A DNA stretch of 64,000 nt, taken from the NCBI RefSeq assembly GCF_020859565.1, contig NZ_JAJHUO010000018.1, forward strand, positions 166,468 through 230,467, given 5' to 3'. The notes under the pieces were generated by a model. That model was not told the DNA's origin, did no database searches, and saw only the letters and a list, made by a program, of their open reading frames with translations. Every line of letters begins with the position of its first letter. Positions within the stretch are counted from its first letter, which is position 1. Both the position numbers and the translations under genes were made by a program. Below are positions 36,708 to 44,636 of this stretch, in pieces. This DNA comes from Saccharothrix luteola (GTDB lineage Bacteria; Actinomycetota; Actinomycetes; Mycobacteriales; Pseudonocardiaceae).

Positions 36708-37049
36708 GTGCTACCCGCGGCCAATCGGCTGACCCGCAGCCAGGACTTCGGCCTGGTGGTCCGCCGAGGCCGCCGGGCCGGCCGGTCCCGGCTGGTGGTG
36801 CACGTCCTGACGTCGGCGCAGCCCACCTTGGACCCGTCCAAGGTGGGCTTCGTCGTGAGCAAGGCCGTGGGCAACTCCGTGGTCCGGCACCGCGTGAGCC
36901 GCAAGCTCCGGCACGTGGTGCGCGATCGGCTCGACGTGCTGCCGCCCGGAACTTCACTGGTCGTGCGCGCGTTGGCACCGTCAGCCGATGCGGACAGCGC
37001 CGAGCTCGGCCGTGACCTCGACGCGGCGCTGCACAAGGTGCTGCGATGA
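36708..37049 (+). CDS. rnpA: Ribonuclease P protein component
   Basis: 113 residues from GTG 36708 (VLPAANRLTRSQDFGLVVRRG). Contains the RNase P protein motif KAVGNSVVRHRVSRKLRH, the basic RNR-like helix that contacts the 5' leader of pre-tRNA. It is 13 bases from rpmH and its stop overlaps the yidD start. Confidence 0.96.
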   Translation: MLPAANRLTRSQDFGLVVRRGRRAGRSRLVVHVLTSAQPTLDPSKVGFVVSKAVGNSVVRHRVSRKLRHVVRDRLDVLPPGTSLVVRALAPSADADSAELGRDLDAALHKVLR

Positions 37050-37318
37050 CGACCGTCCAGGTGAGCCCCGTCGTCCGGGTGCTGCTGCTGCCGGTGCGCT
37101 TCTACCGGAAGTTCATCTCACCGGCACTGCCCCCGACCTGCCGTTTCCACCCGAGTTGCAGCGCGTACGCGGTGGAGGCGTTGACCGTCCACGGTGCGTT
37201 GCGCGGTTCCTGGCTGACCCTGCGCCGGCTGGGTCGCTGCGGACCCTGGCACCCTGGTGGCCTGGACCCGGTTCCGCCGAGGCGAAACGCGGTCCCCGAC
37301 CTTCCTGCCGAGGAGTAG
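37046..37318 (+). CDS. yidD: Membrane protein insertion efficiency factor YidD
   Basis: 90 residues with the YidD core FYRKFISPALPPTCRFHPSCSAYAVEAL and LRRLGRCGPWHPGGLDPVP; conserved cysteines in TCRFHPSCS. A small, membrane-associated amphipathic protein supporting YidC. ATG 37046 overlaps the rnpA stop; yidC starts three bases after its stop. Confidence 0.96.
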   Translation: MTTVQVSPVVRVLLLPVRFYRKFISPALPPTCRFHPSCSAYAVEALTVHGALRGSWLTLRRLGRCGPWHPGGLDPVPPRRNAVPDLPAEE

Positions 37319-37321
37319 CTA

Positions 37322-38359
37322 GTGCTCAACTTCATCTACTACCCGGTGTCCTTCATCCTGTGGTGTTGGCACTGGGTGTTCGGCCACATCTTCGGCGAGT
37401 CGAGCGGGTTCGCGTGGGCCCTGGCCGTGGTGTTCCTCGTCTTCACGCTGCGCGCGATCCTGTTCAAGCCGTTCGTCGGCCAGGTCCGCTCGATGCGCAA
37501 GATGCAGGAGTTCGCGCCCGAGCTGCAGAAGATCAAGAAGAAGTACGCGAACGACAAGCAGCGCCAGGCGCAGGAGATGCAGAAGCTCCAGTCGGAGCAC
37601 GGCGTCAACCCGCTGGGCGGCTGCCTGCCGATGCTCGTGCAGATCCCGGTGTTCATCGGCCTGTTCCACGTGCTGCGCTCGTTCCGGCCCGGCTGGGGCG
37701 AGGTCTACTTCTTCGACGCCCAGGGCGTGGAGTCGTTCGTCAACGCGAAGCTGTTCGGCGCGAACCTGTCGACCTTCATCACGATGCCCGCCCAGGAGCT
37801 GGAGCAGTTCGCCACCAGCCGCAACGCGGTGCTGCTGGTCTCGATCCCGTTGATGATCATCGCCTCGATCGCGACGCACTTCACCGCGCGCCACTCGGTG
37901 GCCCGGCAGACGCAGGCGGCGGCGGACAACCCGCAGACCGCGATCATGAACAAGCTGACGCTCTACATCTTCCCGATCGGCGTGCTCGTCGGTGGCCTCT
38001 TCTTCCCCGTCGCGATCCTGCTCTACTGGCTGAGCAACAACGCGTGGACGCTGGGTCAGCAGTACGTCGTGTACCACCGCATCGACCGCGAGGAAGAGGC
38101 GAAGAAGGTCGAGGCCACCGCGCAGCGGTCGGCGCTCGCGCCGAAGCCGGGCGTGAAGCCCGCGACCAAGCCCAAGCCGGGCCAGAAGCCGCAGCCGCAG
38201 CGCAAGCCCGCGGGCGCCCAGCCCGCCTCGGGCGCCGCCAAGGCCGCACCGGACGACGCGAGCGAGTCCACGCCGACCGCGAAGCCGTCCACCGAGATCC
38301 CCGGTCTGAGCCCAGACCGATCCCCAGGCAAGAAGCAGGGCAACAAGAAGCGTCGTTGA
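37322..38359 (+). CDS. yidC: Membrane protein insertase YidC
   Basis: 345 residues from GTG 37322. Five to six membrane helices; the insertase groove region contains FKPFVGQVRSMRKMQEFAPELQKIKKKYA coiled hairpin and NPLGGCLPMLVQIPVFIGLF. The C-terminal 75 residues are a Lys/Pro/Ala-rich cytoplasmic tail ending GNKKRR, which can contact ribosomes. It inserts membrane proteins alone or with SecYEG. Confidence 0.97.
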   Translation: MLNFIYYPVSFILWCWHWVFGHIFGESSGFAWALAVVFLVFTLRAILFKPFVGQVRSMRKMQEFAPELQKIKKKYANDKQRQAQEMQKLQSEHGVNPLGGCLPMLVQIPVFIGLFHVLRSFRPGWGEVYFFDAQGVESFVNAKLFGANLSTFITMPAQELEQFATSRNAVLLVSIPLMIIASIATHFTARHSVARQTQAAADNPQTAIMNKLTLYIFPIGVLVGGLFFPVAILLYWLSNNAWTLGQQYVVYHRIDREEEAKKVEATAQRSALAPKPGVKPATKPKPGQKPQPQRKPAGAQPASGAAKAAPDDASESTPTAKPSTEIPGLSPDRSPGKKQGNKKRR

Positions 38360-38377
38360 CCCTGGAGAGGAGACATC

Positions 38378-38920
38378 GTGTCGGAGACGTTGCAGGCGGC
38401 CGACGTGGACGCACCGGAGGCCGACAAGGTTCCGCCGGCGCGCTCGGGGAGTTCGGAGGACCTGCTCGTCCAGGAGGGCGACATCGCCGGGGACTACCTC
38501 GAGCGGCTGTTGGACCTGCTCGACTACGACGGCGACATCGACCTCGACGTCGAGGCGGGTCGGGCGATCGTGAGCATCGACGGCGGTGACGACCTGGAGA
38601 AGCTGGTCGGTCCCCGCGGCACGGTCCTGGAATCGTTGCAGGAGCTGACCCGGCTCGCGGTGCAGCAGGAGACGGGAGTGCGCAGCCGCCTCATGCTGGA
38701 CATCGCCGGGTGGCGCGCCGGACGACGTGCCGAACTCGCCGACCTCGGCCGGACCACGGCGGAGAAGGTGGTGGCGACGGGCGAGAAGGTGCGGCTGCAC
38801 CCGATGACGCCGTTCGAGCGGAAGGTCGTGCACGACGCCGTCGCCGCGGTGGCGGGCGTGCACAGCGAGAGCGAGGGCGAGGAGCCCCAGCGCCGCGTGG
38901 TGGTGCTGCCGAAGCCCTGA
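38378..38920 (+). CDS. jag: Jag/KhpB RNA-binding protein (KH-R3H)
   Basis: 180 residues from GTG 38378 behind GGAGAGGAGA. After an acidic N-terminus, a KH domain (ISIDGGDDLEKLVGPRGTVLESLQELTRLAV) and an R3H domain (LMLDIAGWRAGRRAEL ... MTPFERKVVHDAVA). KhpB-type proteins bind RNA and, in Gram-positives, connect to StkP/PknB-dependent division control. Last gene of the rpmH cluster. Confidence 0.94.
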   Translation: MSETLQAADVDAPEADKVPPARSGSSEDLLVQEGDIAGDYLERLLDLLDYDGDIDLDVEAGRAIVSIDGGDDLEKLVGPRGTVLESLQELTRLAVQQETGVRSRLMLDIAGWRAGRRAELADLGRTTAEKVVATGEKVRLHPMTPFERKVVHDAVAAVAGVHSESEGEEPQRRVVVLPKP

Positions 38921-38945
38921 GCGGGTTGCACGAGCGGTGTGGCTG

Positions 38946-38980
38946 AACGGCCCCGGTCCCCTGGTGGGATCGGGGCCGTT
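38946..38980 (+). terminator. jag terminator
   Basis: AACGGCCCCG (38946-38955) pairs with CGGGGCCGTT (38971-38980); the stem continues inward with one mismatch (GTCCC/GGGAT). It also serves the convergent gene ending at 39005. Confidence 0.88.
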
Positions 38981-39004
38981 CTGGTTGGTCGGTGGGATGG
39001 CTGG

Positions 39005-39991
39005 TTACGCCACGACCAGGTAGCGCTCGTCGGTGATCTCCCGGCCCCAGAGGGTCGGGTCGGTGAGCGGGTGGACGTCCCCCTCCCCCAGCAGCGCCAC
39101 GCACTCGGCGGCGGTCAGGCCGGCGCCGGTGGACCAGCGACCCTCGACCAGGATCAGGCGGCCGTTCGGCTTGAGGAGGGCGCGCCACCGGTCGAGCGCG
39201 GCGGCCGGGTCGGGCAGCGCCCAGAGGACGTGCCGGGCGAGCACGACGTCGAAGCTGCCCGGCGGGTACGGCGGGTGGGCCGCGTCGCCTTGGCGGAAGT
39301 CGATGCCGGGAGCTTTGGCGCGGGCCGGCGCGAGCATCCGCTCGGAGAGGTCGAGGCCGGCGACGTGGTGGCCGGCCTCGGCGAGCAACGCGGCGAGGCT
39401 GCCCGTGCCGCAGCCGAGGTCGACCACCGAGGCGGGGGCGGGTGGCAGTCGTGGGAGGAGCACATCGGCCCACGCCCGGCGGACGGCCGGGTCGCGCAGT
39501 CCGTGGTCGGCGTCCTCGTCGAACGTCGCGGCCTGGGCGTCCCAGAACCGGGCTTGCGCGAAGGTGGTCAGCCACGCGCGCTGCTCGTCGCTCTCGGGGA
39601 CGTCCCGGCCGCGTGCCTCGGAGATCGCCTGCCACGCCGCTTCGGGTGACGCGCCGTCCAGGACGAGGAGGGCGCCGGCGAGCAACGACGAGCGGCCGAT
39701 CCCGGCCCAGCAGTGGACCACGACGTGCCGGCCCGCGCGCATGTCGCGGAGGACGGGGTCGAGGTTCGGAGTGGTGGCGGGGATGCCGAAATCCGGGATC
39801 GGCAGCCAGTGGAAGGTGATGCCGGCGTCGCGGGCGGCCTCGGGTTCGTCGGCCAGGTCGAGCTCCGCCAGCTCCGTCTCGGTGAGCGCGCACACGATCA
39901 CCTCGACGCCGGCCGTCGCCAGGTAGGCGATGTGGTCGAGGCTGTAGGGGTGCCCCATCGTGCTCAGCACCCCCGGTCTGATCTCGTACAT
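39005..39991 (-). CDS. Fusion: dual-specificity/tyrosine phosphatase domain + SAM methyltransferase
   Basis: 328 residues from ATG 39991, with AAGGGC upstream. Residues 1-150 are a cysteine-based phosphatase domain with P-loop VHCWAGIGRSSLLAG (Cys94, Arg100) and a candidate general acid Asp in PIPDFGIP (about 67). Residues 150-328 are a class I methyltransferase: motif I VVDLGCGTGSLAALL, then GLDLSERML, DAAHPPYPPGSFDVVLARHVLWALP and LLKPNGRLILVEGR. The frame is continuous across the join. The two activities are normally separate proteins. It is inserted between jag and rsmG, and its start lies 23 bases from a parS site shared with a divergent NUDIX gene. Substrate unknown. Confidence 0.88.
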   Translation of the reverse strand: MYEIRPGVLSTMGHPYSLDHIAYLATAGVEVIVCALTETELAELDLADEPEAARDAGITFHWLPIPDFGIPATTPNLDPVLRDMRAGRHVVVHCWAGIGRSSLLAGALLVLDGASPEAAWQAISEARGRDVPESDEQRAWLTTFAQARFWDAQAATFDEDADHGLRDPAVRRAWADVLLPRLPPAPASVVDLGCGTGSLAALLAEAGHHVAGLDLSERMLAPARAKAPGIDFRQGDAAHPPYPPGSFDVVLARHVLWALPDPAAALDRWRALLKPNGRLILVEGRWSTGAGLTAAECVALLGEGDVHPLTDPTLWGREITDERYLVVA

Positions 39992-40014
39992 GCCCTTGCC
40001 CTTCCCCTCGTCGT

Positions 40015-40028
40015 GTTTCACGTGAAAC
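40015..40028. other. parS: parS site 1
   Basis: GTTTCACGTGAAAC, the perfect 14-bp actinobacterial parS core, in the 46-bp divergent gap between the phosphatase-methyltransferase and NUDIX genes. ParB binds it and spreads. Confidence 0.95.
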
Positions 40029-40037
40029 GGTCGCGGC

Positions 40038-40496
40038 ATGACTGGGATCATCCGCAAGCTCCGTGTCGCCGCCTATGCCGTGATCATCGAGGACGGCCGG
40101 TTGCTGCTCTCCCGCTGGCTCGGACCGGACCGGCCGATGTGGATCCTGCCCGGCGGGGGGCTCGACCACGGTGAGGACCCGTACGACGCGGTGGTCCGCG
40201 AGGTGTTCGAGGAGACGGGCTACCGGGCGGAGGTGGACCGGCTGCTCGGCATCCAGAACGTCCACGGTCCGTTGACGCGGGACGGGGTCGACTTGGACTA
40301 CCACCGCATCCGGATCATGTACGAGGCGCACGTCGTCGGCGGGGAGTTGACGTTCGAGGTCGGCGGGAGCACGGACCAGGCGGCGTGGTTCCCGCTCGAG
40401 GAGGTCCCCGAGTTGGATCACGTCGCGTCGGTCGACTACGCGTTGGAGCTCCTCCGGGTGCTCCCCAAGGACGGTCGGATTGAAAGTTTCACGTGA
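40038..40496 (+). CDS. NUDIX hydrolase
   Basis: 152 residues from ATG 40038, no strong ribosome binding site. The Nudix box runs through GGGLDHGEDPYDAVVREVFE and ETGY, matching GX5EX7REUXEEXGU. It would hydrolyse a nucleoside diphosphate-X compound. The last codons (GRIESFT) and stop are written inside parS site 2, so the coding end is constrained by the partition site. Divergent from the phosphatase-methyltransferase gene; both are absent from the corresponding jag-gidB junction in mycobacteria. Confidence 0.93.
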   Translation: MTGIIRKLRVAAYAVIIEDGRLLLSRWLGPDRPMWILPGGGLDHGEDPYDAVVREVFEETGYRAEVDRLLGIQNVHGPLTRDGVDLDYHRIRIMYEAHVVGGELTFEVGGSTDQAAWFPLEEVPELDHVASVDYALELLRVLPKDGRIESFT

Positions 40497-40499
40497 AAC
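40486..40499. other. parS: parS site 2
   Basis: Perfect GTTTCACGTGAAAC overlapping the last codons and stop (ACG TGA) of the NUDIX gene. Confidence 0.95.
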
Positions 40500-40632
40500 G
40501 CGACTCGGATTTGGCGTGTCGCCGGGGTGATCCGTCATAGTGGGGACCGGCACATCTCGTGGGGCTCATCGCCTCCTTGGCGAGACGCCCAACCCCATCG
40601 CCCACACCCGGCCGCCGCCGGCGTCTGGTGTG

Positions 40633-40646
40633 GTTTCACGTGAAAC
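40633..40646. other. parS: parS site 3
   Basis: Perfect GTTTCACGTGAAAC, 15 bases before the rsmG start in the NUDIX-rsmG gap. Confidence 0.95.
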
Positions 40647-40661
40647 GTCCCGGACGGAGAC

Positions 40662-41339
40662 ATGGCCGCAGAGGTGGAAGACCGCGCGAAGAAGGTCTTC
40701 GGTGACCACTACGACAAGGCGGTCGCCTTCACGGCACTGCTCACCGAGCACGGCGTCGAACGCGGGCTCATCGGCCCGCGGGAGGTCGACCGGCTCTGGG
40801 AGCGCCACATCCTCAACTCGGCCGTCGTGGCGGAGCTGCTCCCCCAAGGTGCACGGGTAGTGGACGTGGGCTCGGGCGCGGGCCTGCCGGGGATCCCCCT
40901 GGCGATCGCGCGGCCGGACCTGGAGTTGACGCTCCTGGAGCCGATGGCGCGGCGGGTGGCGTGGCTGACCGAGTGCGTCGACGCGCTCGGGCTGACGGTC
41001 GCCGTGGTGCGCGGCCGGGCGGAGGAGCCGCAGGTGCGGGAGCAGCTGGGTGACAGCGACGTCGTGACGGCGCGCGCGGTGGCCCCGCTGGAACGGCTGA
41101 CGCGGTGGTGCCTGCCGCTGCTCCGGCCGGGTGGACGTCTGGTGGCCCTCAAGGGCGAGAGCGCCGCGGAAGAACTGGAACGCGACGCCGAGGCGGTGCG
41201 CCGGGCCGGAGGGATCCGACCGCGCGTCACCACCTGCGGTGGCGAAGTACTCGAACTGCCGACGACGGTCGTGCTCGTGGAGCGCGATGAGCAGGCGAGC
41301 CGCCGTGAAGGCGCGCGTCGCAGAAGGAAGGTTCGGTGA
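40662..41339 (+). CDS. rsmG: 16S rRNA (guanine-N7)-methyltransferase RsmG
   Basis: 225 residues. RsmG fold with ERHILNSAVVAELLP, SAM motif VVDVGSGAGLPGIPLAIARPDLELTLLEP, and GRAEEPQVREQL. It methylates the 530-loop guanine of 16S rRNA; loss gives low-level streptomycin resistance. The C-terminus is basic (RREGARRRRKVR). Its stop overlaps the parA start. Confidence 0.97.
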   Translation: MAAEVEDRAKKVFGDHYDKAVAFTALLTEHGVERGLIGPREVDRLWERHILNSAVVAELLPQGARVVDVGSGAGLPGIPLAIARPDLELTLLEPMARRVAWLTECVDALGLTVAVVRGRAEEPQVREQLGDSDVVTARAVAPLERLTRWCLPLLRPGGRLVALKGESAAEELERDAEAVRRAGGIRPRVTTCGGEVLELPTTVVLVERDEQASRREGARRRRKVR

Positions 41340-42364
41340 ACGTGTACCCCGACCCCCTGCAACCGGTGTTCCAAGCGGCCGGTGTTTCACGTGAAACCGA
41401 ACCCGAAGGTGTGGTGGGCGCGGGTGAAGTGCTCCGTCCCGCATCCGAGTCGAACTTGGCAAACAACGTGGAACCGGCAGGAGACAGCACCGTGTGGACC
41501 CCCATCGCGGAAGAAGCGGCACGCGCCACCCGCGTCCTGCACCCCGACTCCCTCCAACTCCCCCGTCCGGACCGTCGCCGGGTCATGGTGGTCGCCAACC
41601 AGAAAGGTGGCGTCGGCAAGACCACGAGCACGGTGAACCTGGCCGCCGCGCTCGCCATCCACGGCCTCAAGGTGCTCGTCATCGACCTCGACCCGCAGGG
41701 CAACGCGAGCACGGCGCTGGCCGTCGAGCACCGCTCCGGCACGCCGTCGGTGTACGAGGTGCTGATCGGTGAGCTGTCCGTGGCCGAAGCGGCTCAGGTC
41801 AGCAACCAGTCCCCCAACCTGTACTGCGTGCCGGCCACGATCGACCTGGCGGGCGCGGAGATCGAGTTGGTCTCGATGGTCGCCCGGGAGTCGCGGCTGA
41901 AGGAGGCGCTGAGCCCCGAGGCGCTGGACTCCATCAAGCCGGACTACGTGTTCATCGACTGCCCGCCGTCGCTCGGCCTGCTGACCGTCAACGCGATGGT
42001 CGCCGCGCAGGAGGTGCTGATCCCGATCCAGTGCGAGTACTACGCGTTGGAGGGGTTGGGGCAGTTGCTGCGCAACATCGAGCTGGTGCAGGCACACCTG
42101 AACCCGACGCTCAACGTGTCCACGATCCTGCTGACGATGTACGACGGCCGCACGAAACTGGCCGACCAGGTGACCAGCGAGGTGCGCGGCCACTTCGGCG
42201 ACACGGTCCTCAAAACGGTGATCCCGCGCAGCGTGAAGGTCTCCGAGGCACCAGGATTCGGTCAGACGGTGCTCACCTACGATCCCGGCTCACGGGGCGC
42301 GATGAGCTACCTCGACGCGGCACGGGAGATCGCCGAGTTCGGCGCGGAGATGGGGTCGGCATGA
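41336..42364 (+). CDS. parA: Chromosome partitioning ATPase ParA
   Basis: 342 residues from GTG 41336. The first 80 residues are a poorly conserved extension, including the AGVSRETEP sequence encoded by parS site 4. Deviant Walker A VVANQKGGVGKTTSTVNLAAAL, Walker A' VIDLDPQGNASTAL, and FIDCPPSLGLLTVNAM follow. ParA forms nucleoid-bound gradients or polar assemblies that move ParB-parS complexes. Overlaps rsmG and parB, giving a tightly coupled rsmG-parA-parB operon. Confidence 0.97.
   Translation: MNVYPDPLQPVFQAAGVSRETEPEGVVGAGEVLRPASESNLANNVEPAGDSTVWTPIAEEAARATRVLHPDSLQLPRPDRRRVMVVANQKGGVGKTTSTVNLAAALAIHGLKVLVIDLDPQGNASTALAVEHRSGTPSVYEVLIGELSVAEAAQVSNQSPNLYCVPATIDLAGAEIELVSMVARESRLKEALSPEALDSIKPDYVFIDCPPSLGLLTVNAMVAAQEVLIPIQCEYYALEGLGQLLRNIELVQAHLNPTLNVSTILLTMYDGRTKLADQVTSEVRGHFGDTVLKTVIPRSVKVSEAPGFGQTVLTYDPGSRGAMSYLDAAREIAEFGAEMGSA
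41384..41397. other. parS: parS site 4 (within parA)
   Basis: Perfect GTTTCACGTGAAAC inside the 5' coding region of parA, translated as V-S-R-E-T. Confidence 0.95.
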
Positions 42365-43371
42365 CGGAACAGCGCAAGGGTGGCCTCGGCCGCGGGCTCG
42401 CGGCCCTGATCCCGAGCGGCCCACCGCCCGGCACACCGTCGCCGTCGCCGGCGCGGACGGGCTCCAACGGGTCGTCGAACGGGTTGTCCAACGGGGAGTC
42501 CACCCCTGCGCCCTCCCCCGGCCCGACCGGGGAGGTGGCCGGCGCGGTGTACCAGGAGCTGCCGGTCACGGCTATTCGAACGAACCCGAAGCAGCCGCGG
42601 CAGGTGTTCGACGAAGAGGCGCTGCGGGAGCTGGAGCACTCGATCCGCGAGTTCGGGCTGATGCAGCCCATCGTGGTGCGGGCGATCGGGCCGGACCACT
42701 ACGAGCTCGTCATGGGCGAGCGGCGGTGGCGGGCGACCCAGCTGGCGGGGTTGAAGACGATCCCGGCGATCGTCCGGCACACGGCCGACGACGTGATGCT
42801 GCGTGACGCGCTGCTGGAGAACATCCACCGCGTGCAGCTGAACCCGTTGGAAGAGGCGTCCGCCTACCAGCAGCTGCTGGAGGAGTTCGGGGTGACGCAC
42901 GAGGAGCTGGCCGACCGGATCGGCCGCAGCCGGCCCGTGGTGACGAACACGATCCGCCTGCTGAAGCTGCCGCTGCCGGTGCAGCGGCGGGTGGCGGCCG
43001 GGGTGTTGTCCGCAGGGCACGCCCGGGCGTTGCTGGGGGTCGAGGATCCCGGGGTGCAGGAGGAGCTGGCCGCTCGGATCGTCGCCGAGGGCATGTCGGT
43101 CCGGGCGACCGAGGAAGCGGTGACGCTGGCCAAGGGCGCGGAGCCGGCCAAGGCGAAGGCCGTGCGGCGGAAGCCGATGCAGGCGCCCGGGTTGCAGGAG
43201 TTGGCGGAGCGGTTGTCGGACAACTTCGACACTCGGGTGAAGGTCGAGTTGGGGCAGCGGAAGGGGCGGATCGTGGTGGAGTTCGGGTCCGTCGATGATC
43301 TGGAGCGGATCATTCAGCTCATGTCGCCGGAGGCTGGGCAGAGGGAGCGGTCGGGGCCTGGTCCGGTGTGA
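42361..43371 (+). CDS. parB: Chromosome partitioning protein ParB (CTPase)
   Basis: 336 residues from ATG 42361 overlapping the parA stop. N-terminal RKGGLGRGLAALIP (ParA-contact motif), a Pro/Ser-rich linker, ParB domain with IRTNPKQPRQVFDEEALREL, EYELVMGERRWRA-type GERR motif (LVMGERRWRATQLAGL, CTP pocket) and ENIHRVQLNPLEEA, then HTH (VTHEELADRIGRSRPVVTNTIRLL) for parS, and a C-terminal dimerisation domain. It loads at the parS sites just upstream. Confidence 0.98.
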   Translation: MTEQRKGGLGRGLAALIPSGPPPGTPSPSPARTGSNGSSNGLSNGESTPAPSPGPTGEVAGAVYQELPVTAIRTNPKQPRQVFDEEALRELEHSIREFGLMQPIVVRAIGPDHYELVMGERRWRATQLAGLKTIPAIVRHTADDVMLRDALLENIHRVQLNPLEEASAYQQLLEEFGVTHEELADRIGRSRPVVTNTIRLLKLPLPVQRRVAAGVLSAGHARALLGVEDPGVQEELAARIVAEGMSVRATEEAVTLAKGAEPAKAKAVRRKPMQAPGLQELAERLSDNFDTRVKVELGQRKGRIVVEFGSVDDLERIIQLMSPEAGQRERSGPGPV

Positions 43372-43428
43372 CGGGTGCTGGGTGAGGCCGGTTGGTGGTC
43401 ACTTCCGGCTCGGTGGTCAAGCCCGGCT

Positions 43429-43474
43429 CGATTTGACATGGGGCCCCTATGGCACCCGAACCCATGTCAAATCG
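43429..43474. repeat. Perfect 14-bp inverted repeat after parB
   Basis: CGATTTGACATGGG (43429-43442) and CCCATGTCAAATCG (43461-43474) with an 18-base loop containing CCTATGGCACCC. It lies 58 bases after parB and 150 bases before the stronger terminator. It could be a first terminator, an operator or an RNA structure. Confidence 0.7.
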
Positions 43475-43623
43475 GGCCTCGGTGGGGTGGTTGCGGGGCC
43501 GTTGTGGGTGTGTGGGGTTGGGGCTTCGGGTGGTTCTGGGGTTGGTTGGATCCTGGGTGGAAAACGGACAAATGGGATTCGTTTTTGGTGCAAGGGATCA
43601 CCCAGGGGGCTTTTGTCACGGTG

Positions 43624-43665
43624 ACGATGACGGCCCGTGTCCTGTTGGACACGGGCCGTCATCGT
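43624..43665. terminator. Strong bidirectional terminator parB/ddl
   Basis: A 19-bp perfect stem (43624-43642 and 43647-43665; ACGATGACGGCCCGTGTCC and its complement) with loop TGTT, between the convergent parB and ligase genes. Confidence 0.95.
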
Positions 43666-43678
43666 TAGGTGAGAGGGT

Positions 43679-44623
43679 CTAACGGGAAACTGCGCGTTCG
43701 ATGAGGCCGGCGTAGATGTCGCCCAGGGACTGGCCGGCGGCTTCGACGGCCATCGGGAGGAGCGAGGTTTCCGTGAGGCCCGGTGAGACGTTGACTTCCA
43801 GGAAGTTGACGGTTCCGTCCGGCGCGACGATGGCGTCGGTTCGGGAGACGTCGCGCAGGCCCAGGAGGCGGTGGGCGGAGACGGCGAGTTCGCCGACTGC
43901 TCGGGCGGCCTTCTCGTCGAGGCGGGCCGGGGCGTGGAAGTCGGTCAGGCCGGCGGTGTAGCGGGCGGTGTAGTCGTAGACGCCGTTCTCCGGGACGATC
44001 TCCACCGGGGGGAGGGCGTAGGGGCCGTCCGGGCCGTCGACGACGGCGACCGCGACTTCGGTGCCTTCCACGAAGCGTTCGGCCAGGACGGTGTTGCCGT
44101 AGGCCAGGCAGCCGACCATGGCGGCCGGGAGTTCGGCGGCGTCGCGTACGACTTGGGCGCCCAGGGCCGAGCCGCCTTGGTCCGGCTTGAGCATCAGCGG
44201 CAGGCCGAGGCGGTCGACCATGGCGTCCAGGACCGGTTGGGCGCCGAGTTCGCGGAACGTGGCGTGCGGCAGCACGGCCCACTCCGGGGTGGCCAGGCCG
44301 GCGCGGGCCAGTTCGCCCTTCGCGGTCGGCTTGTCCCAGGCACGGCGGCAGGCGCGGGAGTCCGTGCCGACGAACGGGACGTTCATCAGCTCCAGGATGG
44401 TCTGCACGGAGCCGTTCTCGCCCTCGCCGCCGTGCAGCGCCACCACGACGGCGTCGGGACGGTGCTCCTTCAGCCGGGTGAGCAGGTTGCCGTCGGCGTC
44501 CCACTCCTCCACGACCAGGCCGGCCGAGCGCAGCGCGGCGGACAGCCTGCGACCGGATCGCAAGGACACCTCCCGCTCGTGCGAAAGGCCCCCGGACAGG
44601 ACTGCGACCCAGCGGTTGGACAA
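43679..44623 (-). CDS. ddl: D-alanine-D-alanine ligase family protein
   Basis: 314 residues from TTG 44623, six bases after AGGAG. ATP-grasp ligase motifs: VLSGGLSHEREVSLRSG, VVALHGGEGENGSVQ, LMLKPDQGGSALG, ERFVEGTEVAVAVVD, and FLEVNVSPGLTETSLLP with Mg-binding Glu/Asn. Ddl makes the D-Ala-D-Ala terminus of peptidoglycan stems. Most actinobacteria carry the main ddl elsewhere (near recG), so this may be a second copy; the GEGENG loop differs from the usual GEDG. It follows an aminotransferase gene by 13 bases. Confidence 0.88.
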   Translation of the reverse strand: MSNRWVAVLSGGLSHEREVSLRSGRRLSAALRSAGLVVEEWDADGNLLTRLKEHRPDAVVVALHGGEGENGSVQTILELMNVPFVGTDSRACRRAWDKPTAKGELARAGLATPEWAVLPHATFRELGAQPVLDAMVDRLGLPLMLKPDQGGSALGAQVVRDAAELPAAMVGCLAYGNTVLAERFVEGTEVAVAVVDGPDGPYALPPVEIVPENGVYDYTARYTAGLTDFHAPARLDEKAARAVGELAVSAHRLLGLRDVSRTDAIVAPDGTVNFLEVNVSPGLTETSLLPMAVEAAGQSLGDIYAGLIERAVSR

Positions 44624-44636
44624 CGTGTGCTCCTGA

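Noticed and set aside
39005..40057. Start of the phosphatase-methyltransferase at 40057
   Set aside because: That start would translate the parS site and lacks a ribosome binding site; ATG 39991 is preceded by a purine-rich AAGGGC stretch and begins at the phosphatase domain.
40015..40499. GTTTCACGTGAAAC as an operator for the NUDIX/phosphatase genes
   Set aside because: The sequence equals the parS core and also occurs in parA and before rsmG beside parB, so partition sites explain it better, though local regulation by ParB remains possible.
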